A stretch of 64,000 nucleotides of DNA. It comes from G963667075 sp963667075. Its GTDB lineage: Bacteria > Pseudomonadota > Alphaproteobacteria > Micavibrionales > Micavibrionaceae. A program made the position numbers and the translations under genes. The stretch is from the NCBI GenBank assembly GCA_963667075.1, contig OY762938.1, positions 434,001-498,000 of the forward strand, given 5' to 3'. Shown piece after piece: positions 36,720 through 45,343 of this stretch; position 1 is the stretch's first letter; each line of letters begins with the position of its first letter. The notes under the pieces were generated by a model. It saw only the letters and a list, made by a program, of their open reading frames with translations. It did no database searches and was not told the origin of the DNA.

Positions 36720-37142
36720 TTATTGGCTGAAACTCATAAAACCAGTATAGTCACGGCACTCTTTTTTTACCGTTTCTCCATCGCCCTGCTCTACATTACA
36801 AACACGTATTGTATCACCACAATGCGCAACAATCTGAACAGGATGAATATCTGCGTTCTCGTCTCCAAAAAAATCTAGTTTATCTTCCCCATCAAATTCG
36901 AAAATTTTATTATGTTCTTGTGAATCTGGAACCATAATAGCTCTGTTTGCCGCAGCGAGACAAAGCCCCTGATACTTCTCCCTAATCGGTGTATATACTC
37001 TTAGATTCCCAGTATCATTGTATGAAGCAGAAAGCGTCCCTACCCCCTCAGGCCCACCGGCAGGTTCCGCGAAGGCCGGCGTTACAAAAATAGGGGCCAA
37101 AGCGGCCAAAGCCACTACAAATTTTGTTTTTAATGAAGACAT
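36720..37142 (-). CDS. Four-cysteine secreted protein, array member 1
   Basis: 140 aa from ATG 37142, where AGAGG stands about 7 bases ahead; the GTG 37151 start is less likely. A Sec signal peptide ends at TPAFA-E. The mature part is about 115 residues with cysteines in CLAAANR, HCGD, RVCN and KECRDY. The four paralogues share this CLxxA...C...C...C order. Probably periplasmic or secreted with two disulfides. It is the left-most of four tandem genes. Function unknown. Confidence 0.7.
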   Translation of the reverse strand: MSSLKTKFVVALAALAPIFVTPAFAEPAGGPEGVGTLSASYNDTGNLRVYTPIREKYQGLCLAAANRAIMVPDSQEHNKIFEFDGEDKLDFFGDENADIHPVQIVAHCGDTIRVCNVEQGDGETVKKECRDYTGFMSFSQ

Positions 37143-37264
37143 CTCTACCACCTCTGAATTTATTGCCTATAAATAAAATATAGGCCTCAGTGTAACTGAC
37201 AATATATAATTATGTCAAATTTAAAATACGCTATTTTAAATTGATCCCTTGAACACCATAGAGG

Positions 37265-37654
37265 CTATTGTTTGCCCAAAGAATATGTATTACAGACGAT
37301 ACTCCCCTGTGCGCCCTTGCAAATACGTCTCTCTTCACCACACGTTGCAGCCGCATAGCGGGGCGTAAGCACGCCAGGTTCTATTTGATTATCTAAAACA
37401 AAATGATGATAGCGCGTAGAAATAGCGTTATATTCTTCTGAGGATGGATCTTGAAGCACTCTTTTTGCTGCATTAAGGCATGATTTTTGAGTATCTGTGC
37501 GAATATCTGCAAAAAAAGTTAAACCTAAACCATTTTCCTCCTCTGAAACAGCCAGCGTACCTTGCCCATACCCTTCGGCAAAAACCGGCGTAGCTGTAAA
37601 AAGTACCACAGCAAGACGCAAAGCGACTTCAAATTTTGATCGTAAAAATCCCAT
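37265..37654 (-). CDS. Four-cysteine secreted protein, array member 2
   Basis: 129 aa, the shortest and most diverged member. Signal peptide ends at TPVFA-E. Cysteines: CLNAAKR, TCGEERRIC and VCNTYS, matching members 1, 3 and 4 in order. AAAGAGC lies about 10 bases before the ATG. It is 122 bp from member 1 and 156 bp from member 3. Sequence between the first and second Cys is variable in all four, suggesting a shared scaffold with a changing loop. Function unknown. Confidence 0.65.
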   Translation of the reverse strand: MGFLRSKFEVALRLAVVLFTATPVFAEGYGQGTLAVSEEENGLGLTFFADIRTDTQKSCLNAAKRVLQDPSSEEYNAISTRYHHFVLDNQIEPGVLTPRYAAATCGEERRICKGAQGSIVCNTYSLGKQ

Positions 37655-37744
37655 CGTTATAGCTCTTTAAATTATAATACAAAAAAACAACCATAACGCC
37701 CAAAAAAGAAATTATGTCAAGAATTAAAAGAAATTTGATACAAA

Positions 37745-37767
37745 ATCACCCGAACAAGTCGGGTGAT
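37745..37767 (-). terminator. Intrinsic terminator, copy A of identical pair
   Basis: ATCACCCGA-ACAAG-TCGGGTGAT, a 9-bp perfect stem, lies 54 bp after array member 3. The 23-base hairpin is identical to the copy at 38386. Confidence 0.75.
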
Positions 37768-37820
37768 ACATAACAAGATAAAAAGCTCAAATATTATAGG
37801 AACCTATGAAAAAGGAGCGT

Positions 37821-38237
37821 TTATTTCATTTTAAGCGCGTGTCGATCAGGAGAAGACGTAGCACACTGAATAGTACCATCAGGCTTTTTTACACAAAGGC
37901 GTGTCATTACACCATAGGAGCCTTCACACGTCACAGCCACACTGTTAAACTGAAGCCCTCCATCTTGTTTTCCAACACGAGAAATACACTTATTATGATT
38001 TTCAACAAGCTTTTCATACTCAGGACCTTGGTGCAACATAACATTATCTGCCACAGCAAGACATGCGACTTGCGTATTTTTGTTAACCGGTACAAAAAAA
38101 ACAGTACCGTCATGATCGCTTTTGGCTAAAAAAGGATCTCTTTCTTGCCCTGCTAATTCAGCGAAAACCGGCGTGACGCTACAGATTGTTGCCACAACAC
38201 CCAAAGCGGCTAAAAATTTCTGTGTTAATGATGACAT
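37821..38237 (-). CDS. Four-cysteine secreted protein, array member 3
   Basis: 138 aa from ATG 38237, behind AAAGGGTG; the GTG at 38246 adds three residues. Signal peptide SSLTQKFLAALGVVATI with cleavage at TPVFA-E; the leader is almost the same as in member 4. Mature cysteines include CLAVADN, TCEG, RLC and QCATS, plus one extra Cys (NKCISR). Followed by the copy A terminator. Recent duplication with member 4 is suggested by leader and terminator identity. Confidence 0.7.
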   Translation of the reverse strand: MSSLTQKFLAALGVVATICSVTPVFAELAGQERDPFLAKSDHDGTVFFVPVNKNTQVACLAVADNVMLHQGPEYEKLVENHNKCISRVGKQDGGLQFNSVAVTCEGSYGVMTRLCVKKPDGTIQCATSSPDRHALKMK

Positions 38238-38385
38238 CTCTATCACCCTTTTTATTATTATATATAAGTAAAACAGGATGAAACTATAACGCTTTAGTTT
38301 AAATTATGTCAAATTTAGTTATTGATGACACCCATCCAGACGGCTGTACGCTGTGACTCTGGATTACTTCGCATACGATAAAAAA

Positions 38386-38408
38386 ATCACCCGAACAAGT
38401 CGGGTGAT
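38386..38408 (-). terminator. Intrinsic terminator, copy B of identical pair
   Basis: Same 23 bases as copy A, followed on the minus strand by TTTTTT. It ends array member 4. Confidence 0.85.
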
Positions 38409-38435
38409 AACGAAGCAAAATATATAACATTATAA

Positions 38436-38870
38436 TTATTTCATTTCAGGCTGAATAGTTGAATATGTAGAACAAACAACAGTGCCCTCAGCACCTTCTC
38501 CACAAGACCGTGTCTTATCGCCACAAACCGCCTGGGCACTTTTGAACTTAAACGCCCCAGCTTCTGTTTCACTATCAGGCATAAAAAGAGAGTCCCTCAA
38601 AAGATTGAATTCTTTTGTAATTCTCTCACCTGTAACTGAATCAGGCTCAGTTATAATAGTGTCTGCCACAGCAAGGCATGCCATCTGCGTACCTTCGCTA
38701 AGCGGTAAAGAGATATTAAAAATTAAATCCTCATTATCAGTCACTGAATTAGTCGCTGAAACAAAAACCTTTCCCCGCCCTTCATCTGGTTCAGCAAAAG
38801 CCGGCGTGACGCCAAAAATTGTTGCTGCAACGCCTAAGGTGGCTAAAAATTTCTGTGTTAATGAGGCCAT
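38436..38870 (-). CDS. Four-cysteine secreted protein, array member 4
   Basis: 144 aa. AGGAG lies about 9 bases before ATG 38870. Signal peptide ASLTQKFLATLGVAATIFGV with cleavage at TPAFA-E. Mature cysteines: CLAVADT, VCGDKTRSC and VCSTYS. The C-terminal half matches member 2 closely (C-G-[ED]-x-x-R-x-C and VCxTYS), so the array is one family. Its own terminator implies that members 3 and 4 are separate transcription units. It is divergent from xerC across 143 bp. Function unknown. Confidence 0.72.
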   Translation of the reverse strand: MASLTQKFLATLGVAATIFGVTPAFAEPDEGRGKVFVSATNSVTDNEDLIFNISLPLSEGTQMACLAVADTIITEPDSVTGERITKEFNLLRDSLFMPDSETEAGAFKFKSAQAVCGDKTRSCGEGAEGTVVCSTYSTIQPEMK

Positions 38871-39013
38871 CTTTTATTACTCCTAAAACCATTATGTATT
38901 AATTATTGGAAATGATTGTAATGAATGAGATTGATTATGTCAAACTGTATATTTCCTCCACCCTTAAAAAAACACTGTGCCTCTCCACACCTTCAGGATA
39001 AACTGGAAGCACT

Positions 39014-39994
39014 ATGACAACGAAGCTTGCCAACATAGCAAACACCTGCGCGCCCGATCTTGCCAAAGCGATTATAGACTGGGAAGACTGGCTGCGTTTT
39101 GAAAAGAACATGTCAAAACATACGTTACGCGCCTATGGCCACGACATGGAATACTTCATTAATTTTATGTGCTCCTATCATGGGGAAGCCCCTGCTATAA
39201 AAGATGTTGCAGATGCCAAAATTTATGAATTCCGCGCATGGATGTCTAAAAAAACAATGGAGGGGACAGCCGCGTCCTCCCGCGCGCGCGCGCTTTCCGG
39301 TGTAAAAAATTTTTTGCGCTGGAGCGATAGACAAGGACTCTTCCATAACGCCGCCATAAAATGTGTTACCACCCCGAAATTACCGCGTAAACTGCCTCGC
39401 CCTCTCTACAAGAAACAAACCTTCTGCCTGCTGGCGTCATTCGATGAGCACGAAAACTGGATAATGAGCCGGAATAAAGCCCTCTTCACACTATTATACG
39501 CCGCCGGCCTGCGGATCAATGAAGCCTTATCCCTGAACATGTCTGATATGCCTGATAATGGATTCTTACGTGTCATGGGTAAAGGCAGCAAGGAGCGTAT
39601 GGTCCCTGTCTTAGAAATTGTTGAACAGCGGCTGGCGCATTACTTAAACGCCTGCCCTTTCCCGAAAGAACGACAAAGCCCCCTCTTCTTAGGCCTACGC
39701 GGCAAACGGCTTAATCAGGGCATTGCGCAAAAGGCCATACGGGACTTACGCAAAGAAATAGGGTTACCCGAGACCGCCACCCCTCACGCTTTGCGCCACA
39801 GCTTTGCCACACATCTTTTGGAAAATGGTGCCAATCTGCGCGAGATACAGGAGCTTCTTGGCCACGCCTCCCTAAGCACGACACAACGCTACACAGACAT
39901 TGATTCCAAAAAGCTCATGGAGGTCTATAAAAAGGCACATCCGAGAGAACAACAAACCGCAGCCCCTACGATGGATACACAAGCAGAGCAATAG
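39014..39994 (+). CDS. xerC: Tyrosine recombinase XerC
   Basis: 326 aa. XerC with XerD resolves chromosome dimers at dif. The SAM-like N-terminal domain covers about residues 15-110. Catalytic residues are visible: R167 (AGLRINEAL), K190 (GKGSKER), H258 and R261 (HALRH), H284 (LLGHAS) and Tyr293 (TQRYTD). Its place near DUF484 and priA supports XerC over a mobile-element integrase. The last 29 bases overlap the end of the convergent unknown gene. Confidence 0.92.
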   Translation: MTTKLANIANTCAPDLAKAIIDWEDWLRFEKNMSKHTLRAYGHDMEYFINFMCSYHGEAPAIKDVADAKIYEFRAWMSKKTMEGTAASSRARALSGVKNFLRWSDRQGLFHNAAIKCVTTPKLPRKLPRPLYKKQTFCLLASFDEHENWIMSRNKALFTLLYAAGLRINEALSLNMSDMPDNGFLRVMGKGSKERMVPVLEIVEQRLAHYLNACPFPKERQSPLFLGLRGKRLNQGIAQKAIRDLRKEIGLPETATPHALRHSFATHLLENGANLREIQELLGHASLSTTQRYTDIDSKKLMEVYKKAHPREQQTAAPTMDTQAEQ

Positions 39995-40850
39995 GCCGTG
40001 ATAACGCTTCATGCATCCCTTTATGGATCGGCCTTGCATAATCTTCATCGAATTGCACAGCATAGACATCCGCAGTACCAAACGAATTTTCAGTACAAGT
40101 CATCTGCAAAGAGGCCGCCGTGAGTCCTGACTCCGTTACAATGGGATGACTGTCCTGCGCGTTCAATGCCGTATTAATGTCACCAACCCTTGATCGAATG
40201 TTATTATCAAGCGTAACAATGCGCGTATTGTTAGCGCAGCCATGAACAATCTGTTTAGTGCCAATCGCCAACCCCGTTAGCACAGGTTTACCAACCCTGC
40301 TAGCTTGCACAAAAGCGTCACGAAATTTATCCGCTAGCATTTTTTCATAACTAAACGTTCTATCCCACTCTGGATAATCATAAAGAGACATCCCTTTAAG
40401 CACTTGCCCAGCATAATGAATACCATGCTTTTCATCAATACGGCGAATACGATCTATATCTTTAAAAAATGAACCGGCTCTTCCATCAAAGAAATACGCT
40501 GTATCTCTTGGTGCCACAAGTAATTCTGCTATCGCAGTATCAGGCAAATCCGAAAGATAGGTGCTTACTGCATTGATCATAATTTCTCCCACCGGTACCA
40601 TGGCATTAGCAGGATGAAAGCTATCAAGCGTTGGCGTGCTCTTTATAATATTGTCATTTTTTGGCTCTGCTTGTTGTTTTAGAGGCACAAGCTTTATCAC
40701 GTTGCCTTTATCATCTGTAATAGCAAGAGCATCAACCCCCACTAAAGAAGAAACAACCAATGTTGCAATATTCCCACAGCGCTTAAGTGTTAGCCCTTTA
40801 AATTCACCACTCAAGGCGCACACCGTTATTCTATCATTCCCTTGTTTCAT
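39966..40850 (-). CDS. Protein of unknown function, tail-to-tail overlap with xerC
   Basis: 294 aa, not recognised. No signal peptide or membrane span is obvious, apart from a mildly hydrophobic stretch near residues 28-45 (IATLVVSSLVGVDALAI). Distinctive blocks are AYFFDGRAGSFFKDIDRIRR and RIVTLDNNIRSRVGDI. Three cysteines. The 3' end overlaps xerC by 29 bp in the opposite direction. TAAGA lies shortly before ATG 40850, a weak ribosome site. Confidence 0.6.
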   Translation of the reverse strand: MKQGNDRITVCALSGEFKGLTLKRCGNIATLVVSSLVGVDALAITDDKGNVIKLVPLKQQAEPKNDNIIKSTPTLDSFHPANAMVPVGEIMINAVSTYLSDLPDTAIAELLVAPRDTAYFFDGRAGSFFKDIDRIRRIDEKHGIHYAGQVLKGMSLYDYPEWDRTFSYEKMLADKFRDAFVQASRVGKPVLTGLAIGTKQIVHGCANNTRIVTLDNNIRSRVGDINTALNAQDSHPIVTESGLTAASLQMTCTENSFGTADVYAVQFDEDYARPIHKGMHEALSRPIALLVYPS

Positions 40851-41199
40851 TCTTATTTTTCTTTCTTAAAACAAAGATTACACCCTTCAGCATCTTCTTG
40901 CCCCCTCTTACAAAAATCCGGCAAGAAACAGACGCATACAATTACGCCCCATTCATTGGAAAAAATTTCCAAAAACAGTAAATAAGGGAACGAATATAAC
41001 GATATTATGAATAGAGTCAAAACCTTTATGGGAATAAAACACACGCTTAAAAAATAATTTTACTAAAGAGCCACCCCTCCCCCTGTAATCCCATGAGAAG
41101 AGCTCATAAAACAAGCCCGGCACAGCAGACAGATCTCCATCAACTGTGCTCAGGATGACAAAAAGTGTTGTTGTGTATTTATCGGCAGGTCAGCAGTCC
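40851..41199. other. Intergenic, no supported feature
   Basis: A 63-codon minus frame from GTG 41044 to 40853 has a hydrophobic start and a Cys-rich end, but no good start signal. Otherwise I see no hairpin with a T-run, no tRNA and no clear promoter. Confidence 0.4.
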
Positions 41200-42432
41200 C
41201 TACCGCACATATATATGCACTTCGCTTGTTTTAGCATTCGCGCTCGGTGCATAGGAGAGATTGATATGATCTAATTGAAGGCCCATCTGAGTCAACGTAC
41301 GGAGAACAGCCTCTGCATTACGGCGGGACCGTGTGCTCTCAATCGCGACTTGAGCCGCATTGCCAACATTCGGATGAACAGCGACTATTTCAAACTGCGC
41401 ATTCGGGTATTGTTCCAGCGCTTTCGTGACAGCCATATAAACAGGTTGCTCATACGCTACATCTATCTTATCAAAACGAATCTTAACCAGTGGCTTTGGC
41501 TTTCTGGCAGGTGCTACCGGCACAGATGATGGCACATATTCACCAGCCCCTGGCATCAATGTAAGAGAGCCCCCCGGCCCATTGTGGCTAACCGCATGAA
41601 TAGTACCAGGATCAAAAACAGGCACATTAGAAAACGGACGTGACGCCAGACTTTTGCCGTACAAATCACCATTCGCAATAGCAAGAGACAGTGTTCTAAG
41701 GTTGCTGCGCTCTGTCGTAAGGTAAGCGGCCGTTCTTGTTATATCGTCATTAATATTGTTTTGCAGCCGGTCAATAAGAACGAGTGTACTGTTAATAGAA
41801 TCCTCAAGCTGCGCCAATTGAATGTGATCTTCTTCTACAGCACCTGACAAGCTAAAGGTCGCACGAACGGCTTCTAAAAGGAAAGAAGACACGGAAGCAA
41901 CATTGGCAATCTCTACCGCCAGCTCATTCAACTCAACGACACTGCCGGCGAGTCCTTCCAGGCCATCTTGCGCACTTGCCAGACGTTGAATCAAGCGAGG
42001 ATTACCGGGTGTCGTACCGGAACGAAGCTGTGTACTGATCGTTGCGACATCCGCATAATAATTTGCAGACGCACTCTTGGCCGATTGTTCAAGAATAGAC
42101 AACTTCCCGGACAACATGGAAAGATCTTTCTGGAGATTGGACAAATCCCCCTCAAGCTCCTCTATTTTCCTTGAGACAATCGTCTTCGTCGGCCTGTAAT
42201 AAGAGTCACTAACGACTTGATCCGGTGTCACAGCAGGGGCTATGGAAGGATGGCTATAGACCCTTCCCGTCAACTCAGGCGGCAGAGGTTGATTCGTAAT
42301 GGTTAAAGGAGGCCTTTTCGCCTGACCATATTCCTGCGCATCAACAGCAGTCGCTCCAACTGCCGCACCAGCCATTGTCGTTACAACAAAAGCGGCCAAA
42401 ACCCACGTCTTTTTCATGTTCGATAGTGCCAT
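41200..42432 (-). CDS. Secreted coiled-coil protein with OmpA-like C-terminus
   Basis: 410 aa; ATG 42417 (MKKTWVLAAF) would give 405 and a cleaner signal peptide. The signal peptide ends near VDA-QEYG. A long helical section at about residues 85-260 contains coiled-coil heptads (IEELEGDLSNLQKDLSMLSG). A proline-rich linker follows, then about 100 residues that resemble the OmpA/MotB peptidoglycan-binding fold: FEIVAVHP, then STRSRRNAEAVLRTL. It could tether the envelope to peptidoglycan. The OmpA match is moderate. Confidence 0.65.
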   Translation of the reverse strand: MALSNMKKTWVLAAFVVTTMAGAAVGATAVDAQEYGQAKRPPLTITNQPLPPELTGRVYSHPSIAPAVTPDQVVSDSYYRPTKTIVSRKIEELEGDLSNLQKDLSMLSGKLSILEQSAKSASANYYADVATISTQLRSGTTPGNPRLIQRLASAQDGLEGLAGSVVELNELAVEIANVASVSSFLLEAVRATFSLSGAVEEDHIQLAQLEDSINSTLVLIDRLQNNINDDITRTAAYLTTERSNLRTLSLAIANGDLYGKSLASRPFSNVPVFDPGTIHAVSHNGPGGSLTLMPGAGEYVPSSVPVAPARKPKPLVKIRFDKIDVAYEQPVYMAVTKALEQYPNAQFEIVAVHPNVGNAAQVAIESTRSRRNAEAVLRTLTQMGLQLDHINLSYAPSANAKTSEVHIYVR

Positions 42433-42701
42433 TCTTTTTTAAAAAATTAGTGTCCAGTCATAACATCAAGCTCAAAATCCAAAGCGTCTCCCCAACAAGG
42501 ACGTCCCTTTGAGACATCAGACTCACAGCTTCTTAATATGCCTAAGTTCCTTTTATTAGACACCAATGTCAAGTCTTTGCCTTATTCAAAGAATAATAAA
42601 CTCAGGATAAAACATATGTTTTTAAAAAAGCAAGGAAGCTCAAAAAAATATATTGCATTTCACTTTGAGTTAACGTAGGGTCTGCCCTTCTTTTAAGAGC
42701 T

Positions 42702-42778
42702 GCGCCCGTAGCTCAATTGGATAGAGCACCTGACTACGGATCAGGAGGTTTGGGGTTCGAATCCCTACGGGCGCGCCA
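42702..42778 (+). tRNA. tRNA-Arg (ACG)
   Basis: Cloverleaf with acceptor stem GCGCCCG/CGGGCGC, discriminator G and an encoded CCA. The anticodon stem CCTGA/TCAGG encloses CTACGGA, so the anticodon is ACG (read as ICG after deamination). The T loop is GGTTCGAATCC. Confidence 0.97.
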
Positions 42779-42912
42779 TTCCTTTGGGAATGGTCGCCCT
42801 GTCTTTTAAACAATAGTTCGAACAAGGTTCGAACGGGCGCGCCATTTTCTTCAAAAATGTCTCTCCCTCATATTTAAGCGTGTTCGGACTTCGTCCTTTG
42901 GGGCGCGCCATT
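42768..42912 (+). repeat. Repeats of the tRNA-Arg 3' end
   Basis: The tRNA 3' end CGGGCGCGCCATT (42768-42780) recurs at 42834-42846, preceded by GGTTCGAA as in the T arm, and as GGGGCGCGCCATT at 42900-42912. The spacing is 66 bp each time. These look like partial tandem copies of the tRNA end. Confidence 0.65.
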
Positions 42913-42942
42913 CTTTCCAAAAGCGTAACCTGTTCCCTTTAA

Positions 42943-43989
42943 TCAAAGGACTTTATTTTCGATCTTTTCTTGAAGTTCCTCGCGTATTTCATCCATAATT
43001 TTTTGCTGTTCTTCTGGAGGTAACGCATCAAATTCCTCTTGTGTGTAGCCTTTATCTGCCAAAGCCTGCGCGATATAGCGCTCTTCTGGCGTCATCTCCA
43101 TAAAAGCCAGAAAATCTTCTACCGCCTGACTTTTTACCTGATCCGTCTGTTCTGGCTCCATTGCTGCGGCAGGTCCGGTCGTTTTCGTCTCCCCCACATT
43201 CTGTGCCTCTTCTTCCATGCTCTGAATTAAAAAAGCGCGCATATCGTTTAAGTTTTGCATTTGCTGTTCATATAGAGCCTTTTGCTGCGCCAGAAAAACT
43301 TTGGCTTCCTCGACCATGCTATTATAAGACGCCTCCACGTCATGTTCTGGATACCATTGCTGTGCAAATTCACGCTTTGTCGGCATATCCGTGTGATCAT
43401 AACAGGTGAGTTCCAGATTCGAATAGCGACGGGAAAGTTCTGCCGCACCGCGTTCCTGTATATAGGCAATTTTTGCCGGCCCGCTCAGATTCAGCTTATC
43501 GGCCTGCTCTGCAATTTTCTGCAGCGCACTGCCCCCTTCATGGGTTACAAGACTACCATCATCATTAATGTAAGCTAGTATTTGATTTCCATCAGAAAAA
43601 ACCGTTCTCACATGAGATGGCTGATCAGGATCCAGGGCTGTTTCTATCCGTTCAAGATTTTCCTGCGCCTGTTTAAGACCGGTCTCACTCTGCTTCGCAA
43701 AATCGAAAGGTGATATAACGTTTTGCTGGACATCCAGCCACTTATCAAAGCTGGGGATCGCCGCTTCATACTGGGCAGCACTTAATTCGCTCGCGCCTCT
43801 TCCATCGCGTGTCCTAATAGTGTTCGGCGCCTGACCGTTCGCCTCTGCCGTTTTCATGACCTCAATACGTTCCCGCATAGGCGCATATTTCGTATTATAC
43901 AACGCCTCCATATGTGAACGCATAGAAGAATCAGAAAAAATACTTTTGTTAAAAACAAAACTGGAAGAGGCTCCGGCACTCACTGTCAT
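42943..43989 (-). CDS. Protein of unknown function, helical
   Basis: 348 aa, not recognised. It begins TVSAGASSSFVFNKSIFSDS, with no signal peptide. The sequence is largely alpha-helical and Gln/Glu-rich (AQQKALYEQQMQNLNDM). The last 50 residues are strongly acidic with MTPEERYIAQALADKGYTQE and LPPEEQQKIMDEIREELQE. No enzymatic motif seen. It stands alone between tRNA-Arg and the RNHCP gene. Confidence 0.6.
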   Translation of the reverse strand: MTVSAGASSSFVFNKSIFSDSSMRSHMEALYNTKYAPMRERIEVMKTAEANGQAPNTIRTRDGRGASELSAAQYEAAIPSFDKWLDVQQNVISPFDFAKQSETGLKQAQENLERIETALDPDQPSHVRTVFSDGNQILAYINDDGSLVTHEGGSALQKIAEQADKLNLSGPAKIAYIQERGAAELSRRYSNLELTCYDHTDMPTKREFAQQWYPEHDVEASYNSMVEEAKVFLAQQKALYEQQMQNLNDMRAFLIQSMEEEAQNVGETKTTGPAAAMEPEQTDQVKSQAVEDFLAFMEMTPEERYIAQALADKGYTQEEFDALPPEEQQKIMDEIREELQEKIENKVL

Positions 43990-44201
43990 AATATTTGTGT
44001 CCTTCTCTTAACTAATCACGCGCATAAAAACCACACAAGCAAGAATTACACCATCGCAGACATTTGAGGATCCGATTAAAAACAGACTGTTTTTAATGAG
44101 CATTGTTATAGCGGCATTAGAGCGAAAAAACCTTGCGTTTTTAGTACGTCAATGCTACGAGGGCGGCCTGTTATTAGAAAGTTAAGGTAATTTATGTCAA
44201 A

Positions 44202-44345
44202 CTATAAGACCACTGTGTCTGTACCCAGCACCGCATCGGCTTTAAGAGCAGCCTGTGCGGAACGGTCGTCCTGTGTGTTAAACAGCCGCTCATAAATTAC
44301 GCCGCTGTTAGCCCTGGTCGATCTGGCTGGCAGCGAAATCTCCAT
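44202..44345 (-). CDS. Small unannotated protein, 47 aa
   Basis: ATG 44345 to TAG 44202. The peptide starts MEISLPARSTRANSGV, continues IYERLFNTQDDRSAQAALKA and ends in GTDTVVL. The segment is more GC-rich than its intergenic surroundings and codon use looks coding. No signal peptide, no membrane span, and no strong ribosome site before the ATG. It could also be the remnant of a larger gene. Confidence 0.4.
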   Translation of the reverse strand: MEISLPARSTRANSGVIYERLFNTQDDRSAQAALKADAVLGTDTVVL

Positions 44346-44407
44346 CACTAAAAATATGAGATTTTGTTCTGCCCAATCATCAACTTCACGATGAATGGTA
44401 AGAACTT

Positions 44408-44944
44408 ATGTTTTACGACGAAGAAAATTTCGGACGGAAGGGATTCCGTGCCGATAGAAAACGTAATGGTAATAAAAAGAAAGGCACACATAAACAATGG
44501 CAAACAATAGACAGGGAATTCCGCTGCGCCAACTGCAAACAGATGGTCTTTTTGACCTCTGTTATGGGTACGGCTCACCGCAATCACTGCCCTTATTGTC
44601 TGCATTCGTTGCATGTCGACACAAAACCGGGTAACCGTGCCTCCACGTGCCACGCACGTATGGAGCCGATCGGTTTAACCTGCAAACATAACGGCGTTGA
44701 CAAATACGGGAACGTGCGCGGCGATGATATCATGCTGATCCATTCCTGTACGGGATGTGGGACGATAAATATCAACCGCATAGCCGGTGATGATTCATGT
44801 CATGAAATTCTTGATATCTTCAAACGATCGTTATCCATGGACAACGTTCAAAGAGAAATAATCGAGAAAGCCGGTATCAGCCTTTTGCCCCCCAATAAAG
44901 CCGAACAACTTCACACGGCTCTATTTGGCAAAAAGTTATCATAA
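44408..44944 (+). CDS. RNHCP domain protein
   Basis: 178 aa. The RNHCP zinc-ribbon-like domain begins near residue 36 with FRCANCKQMV and contains the naming motif RNHCPYCLHSLHVD, then CHARMEPI and a second pair in HSCTGCGTIN. The Cys pairs suggest two structural metals. The family is widespread and its function unknown. The N-terminal 30 residues are basic (RKRNGNKKKGTHK), compatible with nucleic-acid binding, which is inference. Confidence 0.85.
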   Translation: MFYDEENFGRKGFRADRKRNGNKKKGTHKQWQTIDREFRCANCKQMVFLTSVMGTAHRNHCPYCLHSLHVDTKPGNRASTCHARMEPIGLTCKHNGVDKYGNVRGDDIMLIHSCTGCGTININRIAGDDSCHEILDIFKRSLSMDNVQREIIEKAGISLLPPNKAEQLHTALFGKKLS

Positions 44945-44985
44945 AAAAACATTAAACTTTTGCTCCAAGACCTCACCCTATTGTC

Positions 44986-45016
44986 ACCCCCGCGAAGGCG
45001 GGGGTCTGGTCTTTTT
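44986..45016 (+). terminator. Hairpin after the RNHCP gene
   Basis: ACCCCCGC pairs with GCGGGGGT around GAAG, followed after six bases by a T-run. It is close in form to the hairpins at 53697-53779 and may double as a REP-like repeat. Confidence 0.6.
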
Positions 45017-45080
45017 TGCTTCATTTCGTAAAATTTTCCTTTCTTAAATAGATGATAGAAAATTCTACTCCAAAACGCCT

Positions 45081-45343
45081 CTATTTTTCGGGGGGATTAC
45101 AACCGCTTTGAGAAGCAATTTTAGTGGCATACTTTTTACGGATCTGCTTAATCGCCCCTGCACCAACAATCTGACCTTCGCACGTTACTTCGAACGTTAC
45201 AGTGACAATTTTATGCACACACGGAAAATTTTTTTCACGAAACATCGTTCAACAGCCCCACCATCTGAGATTAAGTCTATACATTGTTCTTGAATCTGGG
45301 GGCATATATCTTTCGGAGCGCATGCCTCTATCTTATAATTCAT
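45081..45343 (-). pseudogene. Frameshifted, truncated GNAT acetyltransferase
   Basis: GGGAG stands about 8 bases before ATG 45343. The first 38 codons read KIEACAPKDICPQIQEQCID through GGAVERCFV. After a run of seven As the sense moves to another frame reading FPCVHKIVTVTF, then GQIVGAGAIKQIRKKYATKI and a stop at 45081. One added A would join the two. The pieces match the N-terminal half of a GNAT fold; the acetyl-CoA-binding C-terminal half is missing. Likely a dead gene. Confidence 0.65.

Noticed and set aside
39014..39994. Tyrosine recombinase as part of a genomic island with tRNA-Arg
   Set aside because: Context with DUF484 and priA marks it as housekeeping XerC; no phage or conjugation genes lie between it and the tRNA.
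40853..41044. 63-codon minus frame with a Cys-rich end
   Set aside because: GTG start without a ribosome site and no family resemblance. It is possible but not supportable.
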